Assembly: GCF_032399705.1 (NCBI RefSeq) | Contig: NZ_CP135922.1 | Location: 5,270,001 to 5,334,000 of the forward strand | Source: Paenibacillus sp. BIC5C1 | GTDB lineage: Bacteria > Bacillota > Bacilli > Paenibacillales > Paenibacillaceae | Direction of reading: 5' to 3' | DNA length: 64,000 nt | In this document: piece after piece, positions 8,466-17,822 of the stretch | Layout: every line of letters begins with the position of its first letter | Position numbering within the stretch: position 1 is the first letter of the stretch | The notes under the pieces: model-generated | What the model was told of the DNA's origin: nothing | The model's database searches: none | What the model saw: only the letters and a program-made list of their open reading frames with translations | Made by a program: the position numbers and the translations under genes

Positions 8466-9809
8466 GTGAAAGATAAAATTGTAATGCCTCTCTGGACTTG
8501 CTGCCTATTCATCGTTGTGATGAATACCACCATGTTTAACGTCTCTTTACCCGTGATTATTCATGATCTTCAGATTACATCGGACCTGGGGTCCTGGGTC
8601 ATTTCAAGCTACTCCATTGGTTACGCCTTGTCGACGGTGATTTACAGTCGTTTGTCTGACCGTATTCCGGTACGCAAACTGCTGACGGTTGGATTGCTGA
8701 TCTTGGGCTTATCTTCATTGCTTGGATTATTTGCGCACAGCTTTTCAATTCTATTGCTGACACGTATTTTGCAATCTGCGGGTGCAGGGGTGATGGCCGG
8801 ACTTGGGCTTGTCATCGCAAGCCGTTATATTCCAGTGGAGCGACGCGGAGCTGCCATCGCACTGATCTCATCAGGCAGTGCCATGGCATTTGGGCTTGGT
8901 CCCATTGTGGGTGGACTCATTAGCGAGTATTGGGGCTGGAATGGACTTTTCGCTATCACAGTGCTTGTCCTGCTTGCGCTGCCCGTACTGCTCTATTTTC
9001 TACCTCGTGAAACGGCCAAACCTGAGAACCCTTTTGATATGATCGGTGCAGCATTAACCGTGATTAATGCAACCACTCTTCTGGTTGCCATCACTCAACA
9101 GTCTTGGTTATGGCTGGCTATAGGTGTCATTTCACTTGTTGCACACATCGTGTATATTCGCAGGGCGAGCCTTCCTTTTGTGAATCCACATGTATTCCGA
9201 ACACCCGGGTTTACCCGGCTGCTGATCATCGGCTTCTGTGTTCTGGTCGTAAATCTGGGCAATCTGTTCCTGATGCCGCTAGTGCTCGCTGATCTGTTTG
9301 GACGTTCGTCACTGGCTATTGGTCTGCTGATTGCTCCGGGTGCCATCGTTTCGGCATTCTGCACCCGTTTCGTAGGTCGCTGGATCGACCGTTATGGCAA
9401 TATGCGTTTTCTGATGATCGGACACATTTTGCTTGCCGCAGTACTTGCTCTGTTTATGCTGGGACTGAATCAGTCTGCCTTGATCATCACCGGCGGATAT
9501 CTCTTTTTCTCCCCGGCACTCTCCGCATCGATAGCTTCGCTGAATAACGAAGCGTCTCGGGTGCTGCCCAAAGCACAGATCGGTTCCGGTATGGGTTTGC
9601 TGCAGTTGATTCAGTTTTTTGGCGGCTCGGTATCCGTGGCTGTTTGCGGTCTGTTGCTTCACGGCATTCCAGGCGTTCCGATTGAGGAAGCCTATCATTA
9701 TGTATATGGATGTCTGCTTTTAGTCTGTCTGATCTCGCTTGTCATCGTGGTTTGGCATAACAAAGCTGGACGATCGAACTCTACGACTACAATGACTGAG
9801 ACTGGATAG
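8466..9809 (+). CDS. MFS drug-efflux transporter, DHA2 (14-helix) type
   Basis: A 447-residue integral membrane protein with the motif order of the DHA2/Tet(L)-like proton antiporters. LNVSLP-like FNVSLPVIIHDL ends the first helix, RLSDRIPVRKLL is the helix 2-3 loop signature (motif A), and GAGVMAGLGLVIASRYIPVERRG lies after helix 4. GLGPIVGGLISEYWGWNGLF is motif C, typical of exporters. It probably expels a toxic organic compound; the substrate cannot be read from sequence. A GTG start at 8466 is preferred over TTG at 8421 because AGGAA precedes it by 8 bases and the resulting N-terminus goes straight into helix 1. It is monocistronic between two terminators. Confidence 0.85.
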   Translation: MKDKIVMPLWTCCLFIVVMNTTMFNVSLPVIIHDLQITSDLGSWVISSYSIGYALSTVIYSRLSDRIPVRKLLTVGLLILGLSSLLGLFAHSFSILLLTRILQSAGAGVMAGLGLVIASRYIPVERRGAAIALISSGSAMAFGLGPIVGGLISEYWGWNGLFAITVLVLLALPVLLYFLPRETAKPENPFDMIGAALTVINATTLLVAITQQSWLWLAIGVISLVAHIVYIRRASLPFVNPHVFRTPGFTRLLIIGFCVLVVNLGNLFLMPLVLADLFGRSSLAIGLLIAPGAIVSAFCTRFVGRWIDRYGNMRFLMIGHILLAAVLALFMLGLNQSALIITGGYLFFSPALSASIASLNNEASRVLPKAQIGSGMGLLQLIQFFGGSVSVAVCGLLLHGIPGVPIEEAYHYVYGCLLLVCLISLVIVVWHNKAGRSNSTTTMTETG

Positions 9810-9869
9810 GTTGCAAACAAGGATGTATTCTATATCATTCAATTAGAACATGCATGTATTCGTTTGAGT

Positions 9870-9899
9870 AAAAGGCCCGCGCATAGCGCGAGCCTTTTG
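9870..9899 (+). terminator. Intrinsic terminator after the DHA2 transporter
   Basis: AAAAGGC-CGCGC and GCGCG-GCCTTTT arms form a GC-rich stem ending in a T-run. It may also work for the convergent SMI1/KNR4 gene. Confidence 0.85.
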
Positions 9900-9927
9900 T
9901 CGTTCATGAGGATGTTCAAACGGTGAA

Positions 9928-10392
9928 TCACTCTACTGAATCACTCGATCTGGCTTTTAAACAAGTTATGAATATATTGAAATTGGCAGCGATCTCTCGT
10001 ACATTTTCCTCCAGCAGTTGCTGGGCTTCCTCCGATGTCTCTGATTCACTCTCAGCATCTTCGCGCACCATTGCTTCTTCATGATCCATAACCAGTACGC
10101 CAGGAGATTCTGAATTCGTTCGATAATCCAATAAATAGTTGTTGCCGCTGCTGACACTCCAAGCAAATGGAATGATCCGGCGTGGATCGGGATTCACATC
10201 GTCAACCAGATTGATGTTATTCGCAATGAACTGATCATCGAGAGCAGAGAAACGAATCTCCCAATCAATGATCTCTCCATTTTCAATCATATCAAATGCC
10301 TGACCGCCAGACTCCTGCTGAAACTCCACATATTCGTGGGGAAACACAATGCCGTAATACTTCTGAATGTTATCGATATTCAATTTATTCAT
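9928..10392 (-). CDS. SMI1/KNR4 (SUKH-superfamily) protein
   Basis: A 154-residue cytoplasmic protein with the SUKH pattern: an N-terminal helix (IQKYYGIVFPHEYVEFQQES) leading to a Gly-rich turn, IIPFAWSVSSGNNYLLDYR in the middle, and an acidic C-terminal part. SUKH proteins are common immunity proteins of polymorphic toxin systems in Bacilli, but they also occur as orphans. No toxin gene is adjacent. It is downstream of, and on the same strand as, the DUF2625 gene with 33 bases between, so the two probably form one unit. Confidence 0.8.
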   Translation of the reverse strand: MNKLNIDNIQKYYGIVFPHEYVEFQQESGGQAFDMIENGEIIDWEIRFSALDDQFIANNINLVDDVNPDPRRIIPFAWSVSSGNNYLLDYRTNSESPGVLVMDHEEAMVREDAESESETSEEAQQLLEENVREIAANFNIFITCLKARSSDSVE

Positions 10393-10425
10393 ATACTCCC
10401 TCCCCTACAGCCCTGTCATAACACA

Positions 10426-11082
10426 TCATTTCCCAGCCAATGCTGCCTTCCAGGCCTCCTCCACCGCTACAGGAGCTTTTGTGCTGCTCTCGCCGCCGCC
10501 CTCCTCTGTCCAAAGCGGTGGATAATATGCAAATACTTGCCCTGTCTGAAGCTGCCCCATGTCGTTTTGCCAACCCTTCCAGCGAAAGGTCTGATAGTAC
10601 TGCTCCAGATCACCATTGGCCAACCAGTTGATGAAGCCTGAATAAGCCAGTTCTGTCGATTCCCATTCCAGCGTGTCAGGGGCAAAATAGTATACATGTC
10701 CCGTACGGCCATACTTACCCATATCCATTCCGAAAAATCCACCCGCGGCATCGTAGGCGACGATCATCATGCCTTCCAATGCGGGTACACACGGCATGTC
10801 ACCCACACCATTCCAACGGGTCAGACTCCCGAAAATACGGTCACTACCCGATCCAAGTAATGTAATCCAGCCATCATCCAACACGATTCCCTCTGTCTCA
10901 TAGGCAACGGCTCCCAAATAGGATTTGGTGCTTACTTGGAGGCGATAGAGCGCATCTTCTCCGACCTCCCGCTGTGCAGGTATATAGGTGTATTTATTTT
11001 GTCCATGGTCCAACAGTTCCTTGAGTTCCTCCCAAGCATGATATTCCCGATCCACTAATTCATTTGCAGATAGTTTATGCAT
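10426..11082 (-). CDS. DUF2625 family protein
   Basis: A 218-residue soluble protein. The stretch LYRLQVSTKSYLGAVAYETE followed by GIVLDDGWITLLGSGSDR is the hallmark of the DUF2625 family, whose biochemical role is unknown to me. It has no signal peptide or membrane segment and is rich in aromatic residues. ATG at 11082 is preferred to the GTG two codons earlier because GGAGAGGGG is correctly spaced for it. The gene pairs with the SMI1/KNR4 gene downstream. That pairing suggests, but does not prove, an immunity-type role. Confidence 0.8.
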   Translation of the reverse strand: MHKLSANELVDREYHAWEELKELLDHGQNKYTYIPAQREVGEDALYRLQVSTKSYLGAVAYETEGIVLDDGWITLLGSGSDRIFGSLTRWNGVGDMPCVPALEGMMIVAYDAAGGFFGMDMGKYGRTGHVYYFAPDTLEWESTELAYSGFINWLANGDLEQYYQTFRWKGWQNDMGQLQTGQVFAYYPPLWTEEGGGESSTKAPVAVEEAWKAALAGK

Positions 11083-11143
11083 GATCACTCGCCCCTCTCC
11101 AACCTATAACTTTACATATCGTTCATTTCCAATAGCTGCTCGT

Positions 11144-11830
11144 TTATTCAGACTTGGCGAAGCTCATCAACGCTTCAGGGTTCATAATAACTATTTTTTG
11201 ATTTTGCATTTGCACCACATCCTGCTGCTGCAAATCCTTTAACAATATGCTTACCGTTTCCCTCAGAGTTCCAACCATATCTGCCAGATCCTGATGAGTC
11301 AGTCTCAAATTAATGATGGACTTTCCCTCTTCCTGTGCACCGAATTTGGAATACAGTTTTTGCAGCGTCAGCATTAATCGTGTTTTGGCATCATTGATTT
11401 TCATCTCATGCAGCTTCTCATTAGCCAGGATCAGACGATCAATCTGAAGCTGTAGCAAACGGTCTTTAACACCTGGATATTGGGCAATCAACTGTTTGAA
11501 TACCTTACCGTCAATGGTACAGACCACACTGTCACGATGGGAAACCACAGATAACAGCCTCTCCTTGATGGGATCGATAAGCTCCATATCTCCAAAGACA
11601 TCGCCCTGACCCAGCAAATCAACTGTATGCTCTCTCCCCTGTGTCGTTCTGTACACTTTGATGACTCCCGATAACACAATATAGGCATAATGACTCGGTT
11701 CACCTTCATCAAAAATCCGTTTGCCTTTGGGGTAAGATATCGTTCGGAATAAAGGACAGATTTCTTCAAGTTCTTCCGGATACAAGTCTCTGAATAACGG
11801 AATATCTTGCCATAATGTCATAATGCCCAT
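11144..11830 (-). CDS. Crp/Fnr-family transcriptional regulator
   Basis: A 228-residue regulator. Residues about 10-125 form a cyclic-nucleotide-binding beta-roll (YPKGKRIFDEGEPSHYAYIV, LLGQGDVFGDMELID). After the long dimer helix comes a Crp-type helix-turn-helix at about 175-215 (LTHQDLADMVGTLRETVSIL). No N-terminal cysteine cluster for an Fe-S centre is present, so it is not a classical Fnr. The effector is unknown; the roll lacks the clear Arg-Ser cAMP pair. It is divergent from the leucine-rich-repeat gene and upstream of the DUF2625 gene. Confidence 0.88.
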   Translation of the reverse strand: MGIMTLWQDIPLFRDLYPEELEEICPLFRTISYPKGKRIFDEGEPSHYAYIVLSGVIKVYRTTQGREHTVDLLGQGDVFGDMELIDPIKERLLSVVSHRDSVVCTIDGKVFKQLIAQYPGVKDRLLQLQIDRLILANEKLHEMKINDAKTRLMLTLQKLYSKFGAQEEGKSIINLRLTHQDLADMVGTLRETVSILLKDLQQQDVVQMQNQKIVIMNPEALMSFAKSE

Positions 11831-11986
11831 AAGCTTCCTTTCTGTACCTCGGATGATCGTATGCTGGCATACAGCACTTCTTCACCAGCGCTGTTATAGT
11901 AGGTTCAAGAACACGATGCCACAATCAAACCACCTATTTTCCACAACCAGCATGTCCATTATTTTGTATAACGAGGAGAGAATGTG

Positions 11987-12838
11987 ATGAGAATTAATCT
12001 GGATGGGCTGGGTTTAACCGAGACACCGGAACATGTATGGGATACTGAAAATCTGCTTGAACTAAGCCTCTATAACAACCGGATCAACACAATTCCCGAT
12101 CGGCTGTTCCAACATACTGATATTGAAGTTTTGAATTATGCAGGAAATGAAATTGAGATTTTGCCAAGCCTTATCGGTCGCCTTGCTCGCTTGAGAATGC
12201 TGGATCTTGGACATAATCGTCTCGAACAGTTGCCCAAAGAAATTGGACAATTAAGCTCGCTGGATACGTTCCTCTACCTGAGCAACAATCGATTTACAAA
12301 TCTTCCTGCAGAGTTGTGTAACCTCAAGTCACTTCGATATCTGAATGTTACAGACAATCAGCTTCGGGAGTTCCCAGCAGAATTAGGCAATCTGAAGAGC
12401 CTCATTGAGCTACGTTTATATTATAACAAACTGGAATCACTTCCCGAATCGCTTACCGAACTAAGCCAATTGAGAGAACTTCACGTATACGGTAATCTGC
12501 TCACTTACCTGCCTCAGGGACTAGGCCACCTTACTGAACTTCGCATATTGGATTGTAACAACAATCGGATTAATGAACTGCCTCACTCTATTCAGGGCAT
12601 GAAAAAATTGAGAAAGCTAAGCCTTAGAACAAACAGAATAACCCAGTTACCTTCAGAAATCGGTGCACTCGCCAACCTGATTGAGCTAGATTTGAGAGAT
12701 AACGACATTTCGGAAATTCCTGAATCCATCCTGGAGCTGGAGCATCTGGAGAAGCTTGATCTCAGGTGGAATAGCAATCTGAGGCCCACTTCCTGCTTAA
12801 CTACCCTCGAGCAAAGAGGCTGTGTGGTTTATACATGA
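11987..12838 (+). CDS. Cytoplasmic leucine-rich-repeat protein
   Basis: A 283-residue protein made almost wholly of about eleven 23-residue leucine-rich repeats, of the form LxxLxLxxNxLxxLPxxIGxL (for example LRMLDLGHNRLEQLPKEIGQ). There is no signal peptide, anchor or extra catalytic domain, so it should be a cytosolic binding scaffold; the partner is unknown. The repeats match the intracellular Ras-group type seen in bacteria and plants. ATG at 11987 is chosen over the GTG just before it, with AGGAG 8 bases upstream. It is divergent from the Crp/Fnr regulator. Confidence 0.85.
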   Translation: MRINLDGLGLTETPEHVWDTENLLELSLYNNRINTIPDRLFQHTDIEVLNYAGNEIEILPSLIGRLARLRMLDLGHNRLEQLPKEIGQLSSLDTFLYLSNNRFTNLPAELCNLKSLRYLNVTDNQLREFPAELGNLKSLIELRLYYNKLESLPESLTELSQLRELHVYGNLLTYLPQGLGHLTELRILDCNNNRINELPHSIQGMKKLRKLSLRTNRITQLPSEIGALANLIELDLRDNDISEIPESILELEHLEKLDLRWNSNLRPTSCLTTLEQRGCVVYT

Positions 12839-12901
12839 GCATTATAGCCTTCTGCATGAAAAGGTCGGATGAAGGATAGTACCATCTTGGATTTCTCGAT
12901 G

Positions 12902-14701
12902 TTACACTTCCTCGACATGCTTCACCCAGATATGCTTGTAGTCGATTTTCCCCCATGCATTTAAGGCCATGCCTTCAAGCATGGGGTGATGCTGGGCTTT
13001 CTGAAGGCTGTGATACAGAAAGATGACATTAGATGAACTTTTGAGCTTTTCCTGAATGTCCATAAGCAGCTTCATTCGCTCATCCGAGCTTGGTTCTCCC
13101 ATACATACTGTTAACTTGTCATCCACATAAGCGGTCAATTCCGGGCTGAGGTGATTACGCAGGAAACTGAAACGGGATTGATACAGCTCCAGCAGGGTCA
13201 GGTCTGCCTGCTCCCCAAGCACTTCTCCTGCCATGACCAGGTCGGCCTGTGCCAGCACTTGAGGGTCAGCCAGATGCTCGATCGGGAGCTTCACTACGTT
13301 CAGTTGAACCCCCATCTCCTTGCATCGCCTGCTAATCCACGCAGCCGTTTTTTCATTCTCCAACCATTCATACGTGTACAGGTTCAGAGACTGACCTCCA
13401 TATTCGGATGCCTGAATCCGTTTTTTGGCTTCATCCAGATCAAAACTCGCTGTGTCATCCTGCTGCGCTCCACTGAGCACAAACCCTTCCGATGCACACT
13501 GCCTAAGTCCACCCAGTTCCTTAATCATTCGTTCCCGATCCAATCCCATATCTATGGCCTGACGAAATAGAATATTTTGCTGAATCCCTGCTTTGCTCAG
13601 GTTAAAGGTCAGATAGGTGCTACCATTCTCCAACTGGCTGAGAGAGGGTTCACTCGTTGATTCTCTACTCGCATCCGAATATAACAGCTGCATATCCCTG
13701 CCTGTCCTGTGTGATCCAGGTTGTCCTTCATAGTCCGGCCACACCCACATCTCAATCCGATCCAGATGAGGACGCCCTTCAAAGTAAAGATCATTCGCTT
13801 CCAATACAAGCAGGGATTCATTATTTTTGATCATACGGAAAGGACCCGTGCCAATCGGCAGTGCTGGGAAACATGCAGCTTTATCAGGGCCTCCCAAATT
13901 TTCAGGTACGATCGAACAGCGATCCGTACAGAGAAAAGCTGGAAATACTGCATTGGGCTGGGCAAAATAAAAGTCAATGCAATATCTCCCGGGAGTCTCT
14001 ATAGCTTTAATTAAAGAAAATATCCATTCTGAGGATGTCCTTCCTGACATGCGTTCAAATGTAAATTTCACATCCTGTGCAGTCATTTCCTGACCGTGGT
14101 GGAACCGTACTCCCTTACGTAAGTAAAATCGCCAGCGCGATGATGATTCGTCCCATTCCCAATGATGGGCTAGTCCAGGAAGAATACGTTTTTCCTCTGG
14201 ATCGAATATGAGGAGTGTATCGAAGATCTGCCTTACCCAATGAGATTCAGTACGCCGCTGAACCCACGCGGGGTCCAGATGAGGGACTGGACGGTAAAAG
14301 GGAAAACGCAGCACCTCCCGTTCCTCCTCATCGGTGCGCAAGATGCCCAGCTGTCGTTCCAGCCAATCGGTAAAGTCATCCTTCATTCGCTGTGTACCGG
14401 AAGAATCAATTAAACGCCATGCTTCATTCAGCTGCTCATTCTCCACAAGCTGCTTCGCTTTGGCTGCAAGCAGATCCGATATCGAAATATGAAAAGACAT
14501 TCGGGATACCTTGCCTCTTCCACGACCGGGTATCCATGTCAAATAACCGGATTCCGTCAATTTGTTCAGAACTAGCTGTGCATTGCGCCTCGAACAATCC
14601 AGCAGTTCAGTGACCTGTTCCATCGTGACTTCAATCATTTCCTGCTCAGGAACACCCTCAAACTGGGTGCGCAAGATAAGGTAATGCTCTTCTGCGTCCA
14701 T
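12902..14701 (-). CDS. SgrR-family regulator: winged helix joined to a solute-binding domain
   Basis: A 599-residue cytoplasmic protein. The first 110 residues form the SgrR N-terminal DNA-binding domain (EVTMEQVTELLDCSRRNAQL). The rest resembles an oligopeptide-type solute-binding protein (family 5): FDTLLIFDPEEKRILPGLAH, then WRFYLRKGVRFHHGQEMTAQ with DVKFTFERM. In E. coli, SgrR uses such a domain to sense sugar-phosphate stress next to the SetA exporter. Here too an MFS exporter is divergently encoded, so the regulator probably switches on that pump when it binds a small ligand. ATG at 14701 has AGGAGG 6 bases upstream. Confidence 0.88.
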   Translation of the reverse strand: MDAEEHYLILRTQFEGVPEQEMIEVTMEQVTELLDCSRRNAQLVLNKLTESGYLTWIPGRGRGKVSRMSFHISISDLLAAKAKQLVENEQLNEAWRLIDSSGTQRMKDDFTDWLERQLGILRTDEEEREVLRFPFYRPVPHLDPAWVQRRTESHWVRQIFDTLLIFDPEEKRILPGLAHHWEWDESSSRWRFYLRKGVRFHHGQEMTAQDVKFTFERMSGRTSSEWIFSLIKAIETPGRYCIDFYFAQPNAVFPAFLCTDRCSIVPENLGGPDKAACFPALPIGTGPFRMIKNNESLLVLEANDLYFEGRPHLDRIEMWVWPDYEGQPGSHRTGRDMQLLYSDASRESTSEPSLSQLENGSTYLTFNLSKAGIQQNILFRQAIDMGLDRERMIKELGGLRQCASEGFVLSGAQQDDTASFDLDEAKKRIQASEYGGQSLNLYTYEWLENEKTAAWISRRCKEMGVQLNVVKLPIEHLADPQVLAQADLVMAGEVLGEQADLTLLELYQSRFSFLRNHLSPELTAYVDDKLTVCMGEPSSDERMKLLMDIQEKLKSSSNVIFLYHSLQKAQHHPMLEGMALNAWGKIDYKHIWVKHVEEV

Positions 14702-14812
14702 CTTCACCCTCCTAAAAGGCGAAGTCGACTTGGTGAATGCTTCGCTTTTTCTTCCTCTTTTGCAAAAGTATAATGGACCTCATTACCACACGTAAAGAGG
14801 AGATTGTTATCC

Positions 14813-16048
14813 ATGTCCGAAATCAACGTACACGCCGCATCTGTCACCACACCCGCCACATCCGTATGGAGAAATCCAAGCTTTATCATTCTGTTTGTTG
14901 CCAGCGGCATCATTGCTCTGGGCAATCAAATCTATGAATTGGCCCTGCCTCTTATTTTATATGAACTCACAAAATCTCCTGTAGCGATGTCCACCATGCG
15001 TGGCATTGAATTTCTGCCGAATCTGTTTCTCGCCATGTTTATCGGTGTACTGATGGACCGGGTGCATAAGAAATGGTGGTCTATTGGCTCCATCGCGTTA
15101 CAGGTTATGCTTCTGCTCGCGCTGTTTCTGTCTTTTCAATATGGTCAACCTTCCATTTATGTACTCTACGGGTGCGGTTTTATGCTGATGACACTAAGTT
15201 ATGCTTTTCGCAATGCATCAGCTGGCATGATCAAGCAATCGGTGCCTACGCCACTGCTAACGTCAGCTAATGCGGCTCTGGGTTTCACCACAACGTTAAT
15301 TACCATTATGGGTTCCGCCCTGTCAGGAATGCTTTTGATGTTATCCAACTTGTATACGGGGCTGTTAATTACGGCCATTTTACTTGCGGTATCATGTATC
15401 ATTCTATTACCACTGCACTCTGCACCTGTGTCCAGAGGAACATCTCCTCAGTGCTTCTGGGTAGACTTTAAAGAAGGCTGGATCGAACTGCGACGCAACC
15501 ATATGTTACTGGTTATCAGCATTACGGTCATTTTTCTCAATGCCACCTATGGTATGGTGGATGCAACCGTCATCTTTTATGCCAAAGATACTTTGCAACT
15601 GCGTAATCTGGAGCTTGGACTTGTACTAGCTGCTGCCGGGGCAGGTGGTTTAATCGGTAGTCTGATGGTAAGCTCCCTGCGCCGCAAATATTCGGCTGGC
15701 GTGCTGATTGTGGTGACCACATTGCTTCAAGGATTCGCCTTTTTAATCCTTTGTTTGTCCCACTCCACCTACGGACTTGCAGTGGGCCTGTTTCTATCTG
15801 GTATTTTCCAAACCATCAGCACAATCTGCATCTGGACATTCCGTCAGGAATCCACGCCGCATCACATGATAGGCCGGATCAGCGGGATTACCGGCTCTCT
15901 GTTCAAGCTCGGCATGCCCTTGGCTATATGGGGAAGCGGCTGGATCTCCGAGCTGTCCAATCCTGCGTTGGTGTTCGGCATAGCCGCAGCCGTCAATGTC
16001 ATCATTTTTATCTGCTGCCGCTACAGTGTGCTCTGGGACCGAAAATAA
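14813..16048 (+). CDS. MFS efflux transporter paired with the SgrR-like regulator
   Basis: A 411-residue protein with about 12 membrane helices and the MFS loop signature GVLMDRVHKKWW after helix 2. The second half keeps the matching SLRRKYSAGVLI loop. Homologous exporters commonly sit divergent to SgrR-family regulators in Bacilli; the substrate is unknown. ATG at 14813 is used, with AGAGGAG about 10 bases before it. A -10-like TATAAT lies at 14769-14774 in the short divergent spacer, although no convincing -35 is visible. A strong terminator follows. Confidence 0.82.
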   Translation: MSEINVHAASVTTPATSVWRNPSFIILFVASGIIALGNQIYELALPLILYELTKSPVAMSTMRGIEFLPNLFLAMFIGVLMDRVHKKWWSIGSIALQVMLLLALFLSFQYGQPSIYVLYGCGFMLMTLSYAFRNASAGMIKQSVPTPLLTSANAALGFTTTLITIMGSALSGMLLMLSNLYTGLLITAILLAVSCIILLPLHSAPVSRGTSPQCFWVDFKEGWIELRRNHMLLVISITVIFLNATYGMVDATVIFYAKDTLQLRNLELGLVLAAAGAGGLIGSLMVSSLRRKYSAGVLIVVTTLLQGFAFLILCLSHSTYGLAVGLFLSGIFQTISTICIWTFRQESTPHHMIGRISGITGSLFKLGMPLAIWGSGWISELSNPALVFGIAAAVNVIIFICCRYSVLWDRK

Positions 16049-16062
16049 CAAGCAACATATAC

Positions 16063-16097
16063 AAACAGGTGGCGAGATCACACTCACCACCTGTTTC
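16063..16097 (+). terminator. Intrinsic terminator after the SgrR-linked transporter
   Basis: AAACAGGTGG and CCACCTGTTT are perfect 10-base arms with a further GAG/CTC pairing inside the loop. Confidence 0.8.
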
Positions 16098-16211
16098 GCT
16101 GTTTCTAAGAACCTCTCCCCATTCTGAAATTCTATGAGTACTCACGCGCTAATTCACCATTCAAATCTGCTATAATCGAACTTCATGGCTTGTTATTAAG
16201 GAGGAATCAAC

Positions 16212-17702
16212 TTGTATCGTATGGCTGCAATTGTACTCCTGGCTCTGATTCTGTTCGCAACCGGTTGTCAGAAGGACGAGGCTTCATCCATCCCTTCTCC
16301 CGAGGCTGTGCAGGTACCGGATACCCAGAAGATGTATTACATATCACCACAAGGAAACGATTTGAACAAAGGAACCATTCAAGCTCCCTGGAAAACGTTG
16401 CAGCATGCTGCCGACCATGCTCCCCCGGGAAGCACCGTTTATTTGCGGGAAGGTATCTATCACCAAAAAGTTAAAATTACCAGAAGCGGTAATTCATCAG
16501 GCAATCCAACCCTGTTTTCCAGCTATCTACAGGAGAGGGTCATCATTGATGGTGAAGGTCTGTCGGTACGCGGCATAGAGGGTTTGATTGAAGTCGAAAA
16601 TGCCAGCTATATTACGATTCAAAATCTTGAAATCCGCAACTTTACTACCTCACTTCGGGGACAAGTGCCTTCTGGCATATATGTTCACGGGGCAGGAGAG
16701 CACATTCAACTGCTGGGCAACACCATTCATTCCATTGCCAATGATGCTACACCTTCAGGACCCGATTTACAGGGCAGAGATGCCCATGGAATTGCGATAT
16801 ATGGTACGGAGCATCCCCAAGCATTGCGTGATATTATCATCAAGGATAATGAAATGTATGATCTCGTGCTAGGCTCAAGTGAGTCACTCGCAGTCAACGG
16901 GAATGTGGATACGTTTGCGATACTGGACAATACGATCCATGATACCGACAACATCGGTATTGATCTGATTGGGTATGAAGGAACTTCGGAGGACGACACT
17001 TACGATCTAGCGCGAAACGGGATTATACGGGGAAATGAGGTCTATAATATCTCTTCCAATCTTAATCCGTCCTATGGAACGAATCTCCCTAATGACAGCA
17101 ATTCAGCTGGGGGAATCTATGTAGATGGAGGCAAAAATCATATTATCGACCATAATCGGGTATATCGCAACGATATCGGAATCGAGATTGCTTCGGAGCA
17201 TGCCGGGCGTTCGACCAGCCACATTACGTTACAGGATAATCTGATTTTTCACAACAGGCTTACAGGCATCGCCATGGGCGGTTATGATGAGGAGCGTGGC
17301 TCTACCGAGGACAGTACGATTATGTATAATACGTTAGTAGATAACGACCTGCTGGATGCAGGCAATGGGCAGCTCTTCTTGCAAGCCCAAACGAAGAACA
17401 ATACGTTCAAACGGAACATTCTCGTATCGGGCAGCTCTGACGTGCTCATTTACAATGAATACACCAGTAATTCGGGGAATGTATTTGATTATAATGTGTA
17501 CTACTCCCCTGCACCACAAGAAGAGGCCCTGTGGGTATGGAAAAATACAGAGTATTCCGGCTTCACCTCCTACACGGATGGATCAGGAAATGACGCACAT
17601 TCATTGTATGTAAACCCCCAATTTGTAGATGAAGCCAACGAAGATTTCGCTCTCCAAGGCAGTTCACCTGCCCTTGGAAATGGATTTATGAGCCATGAGT
17701 AG
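16212..17702 (+). CDS. Secreted lipoprotein with right-handed parallel beta-helix
   Basis: A 496-residue lipoprotein: the signal peptide ends in LFATGC at the anchoring cysteine. From about residue 40 it reads YYISPQGNDLNKGTIQAPWK, the start typical of DUF1565/PelX-type beta-helix proteins. Many strand-turn repeats follow (ITIQNLEIRNFT, HIIDHNRVYRNDIGIEI, NTFKRNILVSGSS). Such proteins are mostly polysaccharide lyases or hydrolases acting on pectin-like or acidic glycans; no confident catalytic set can be named. The TTG start follows a strong AAGGAGG site. It stands alone before a terminator. With the PL1 pectate lyase at 38303, it suggests growth on plant cell-wall material. Confidence 0.8.
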   Translation: MYRMAAIVLLALILFATGCQKDEASSIPSPEAVQVPDTQKMYYISPQGNDLNKGTIQAPWKTLQHAADHAPPGSTVYLREGIYHQKVKITRSGNSSGNPTLFSSYLQERVIIDGEGLSVRGIEGLIEVENASYITIQNLEIRNFTTSLRGQVPSGIYVHGAGEHIQLLGNTIHSIANDATPSGPDLQGRDAHGIAIYGTEHPQALRDIIIKDNEMYDLVLGSSESLAVNGNVDTFAILDNTIHDTDNIGIDLIGYEGTSEDDTYDLARNGIIRGNEVYNISSNLNPSYGTNLPNDSNSAGGIYVDGGKNHIIDHNRVYRNDIGIEIASEHAGRSTSHITLQDNLIFHNRLTGIAMGGYDEERGSTEDSTIMYNTLVDNDLLDAGNGQLFLQAQTKNNTFKRNILVSGSSDVLIYNEYTSNSGNVFDYNVYYSPAPQEEALWVWKNTEYSGFTSYTDGSGNDAHSLYVNPQFVDEANEDFALQGSSPALGNGFMSHE

Positions 17703-17740
17703 ATTGATATGATTCCAATTGGTGAAACTCTAAACAAACC

Positions 17741-17782
17741 GAAAAAAACGCTCAGCCACGATGATGGTTGAGCGTTTTTTCG
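17741..17782. terminator. Bidirectional terminator
   Basis: AAAAAACGCTCA-CC and GG-TGAGCGTTTTTT arms lie between the convergent beta-helix lipoprotein and chemoreceptor genes. Confidence 0.85.
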
Positions 17783-17822
17783 ACTTCAGGATATGGAGTA
17801 CAGGATTAAACGCTACAAATTA

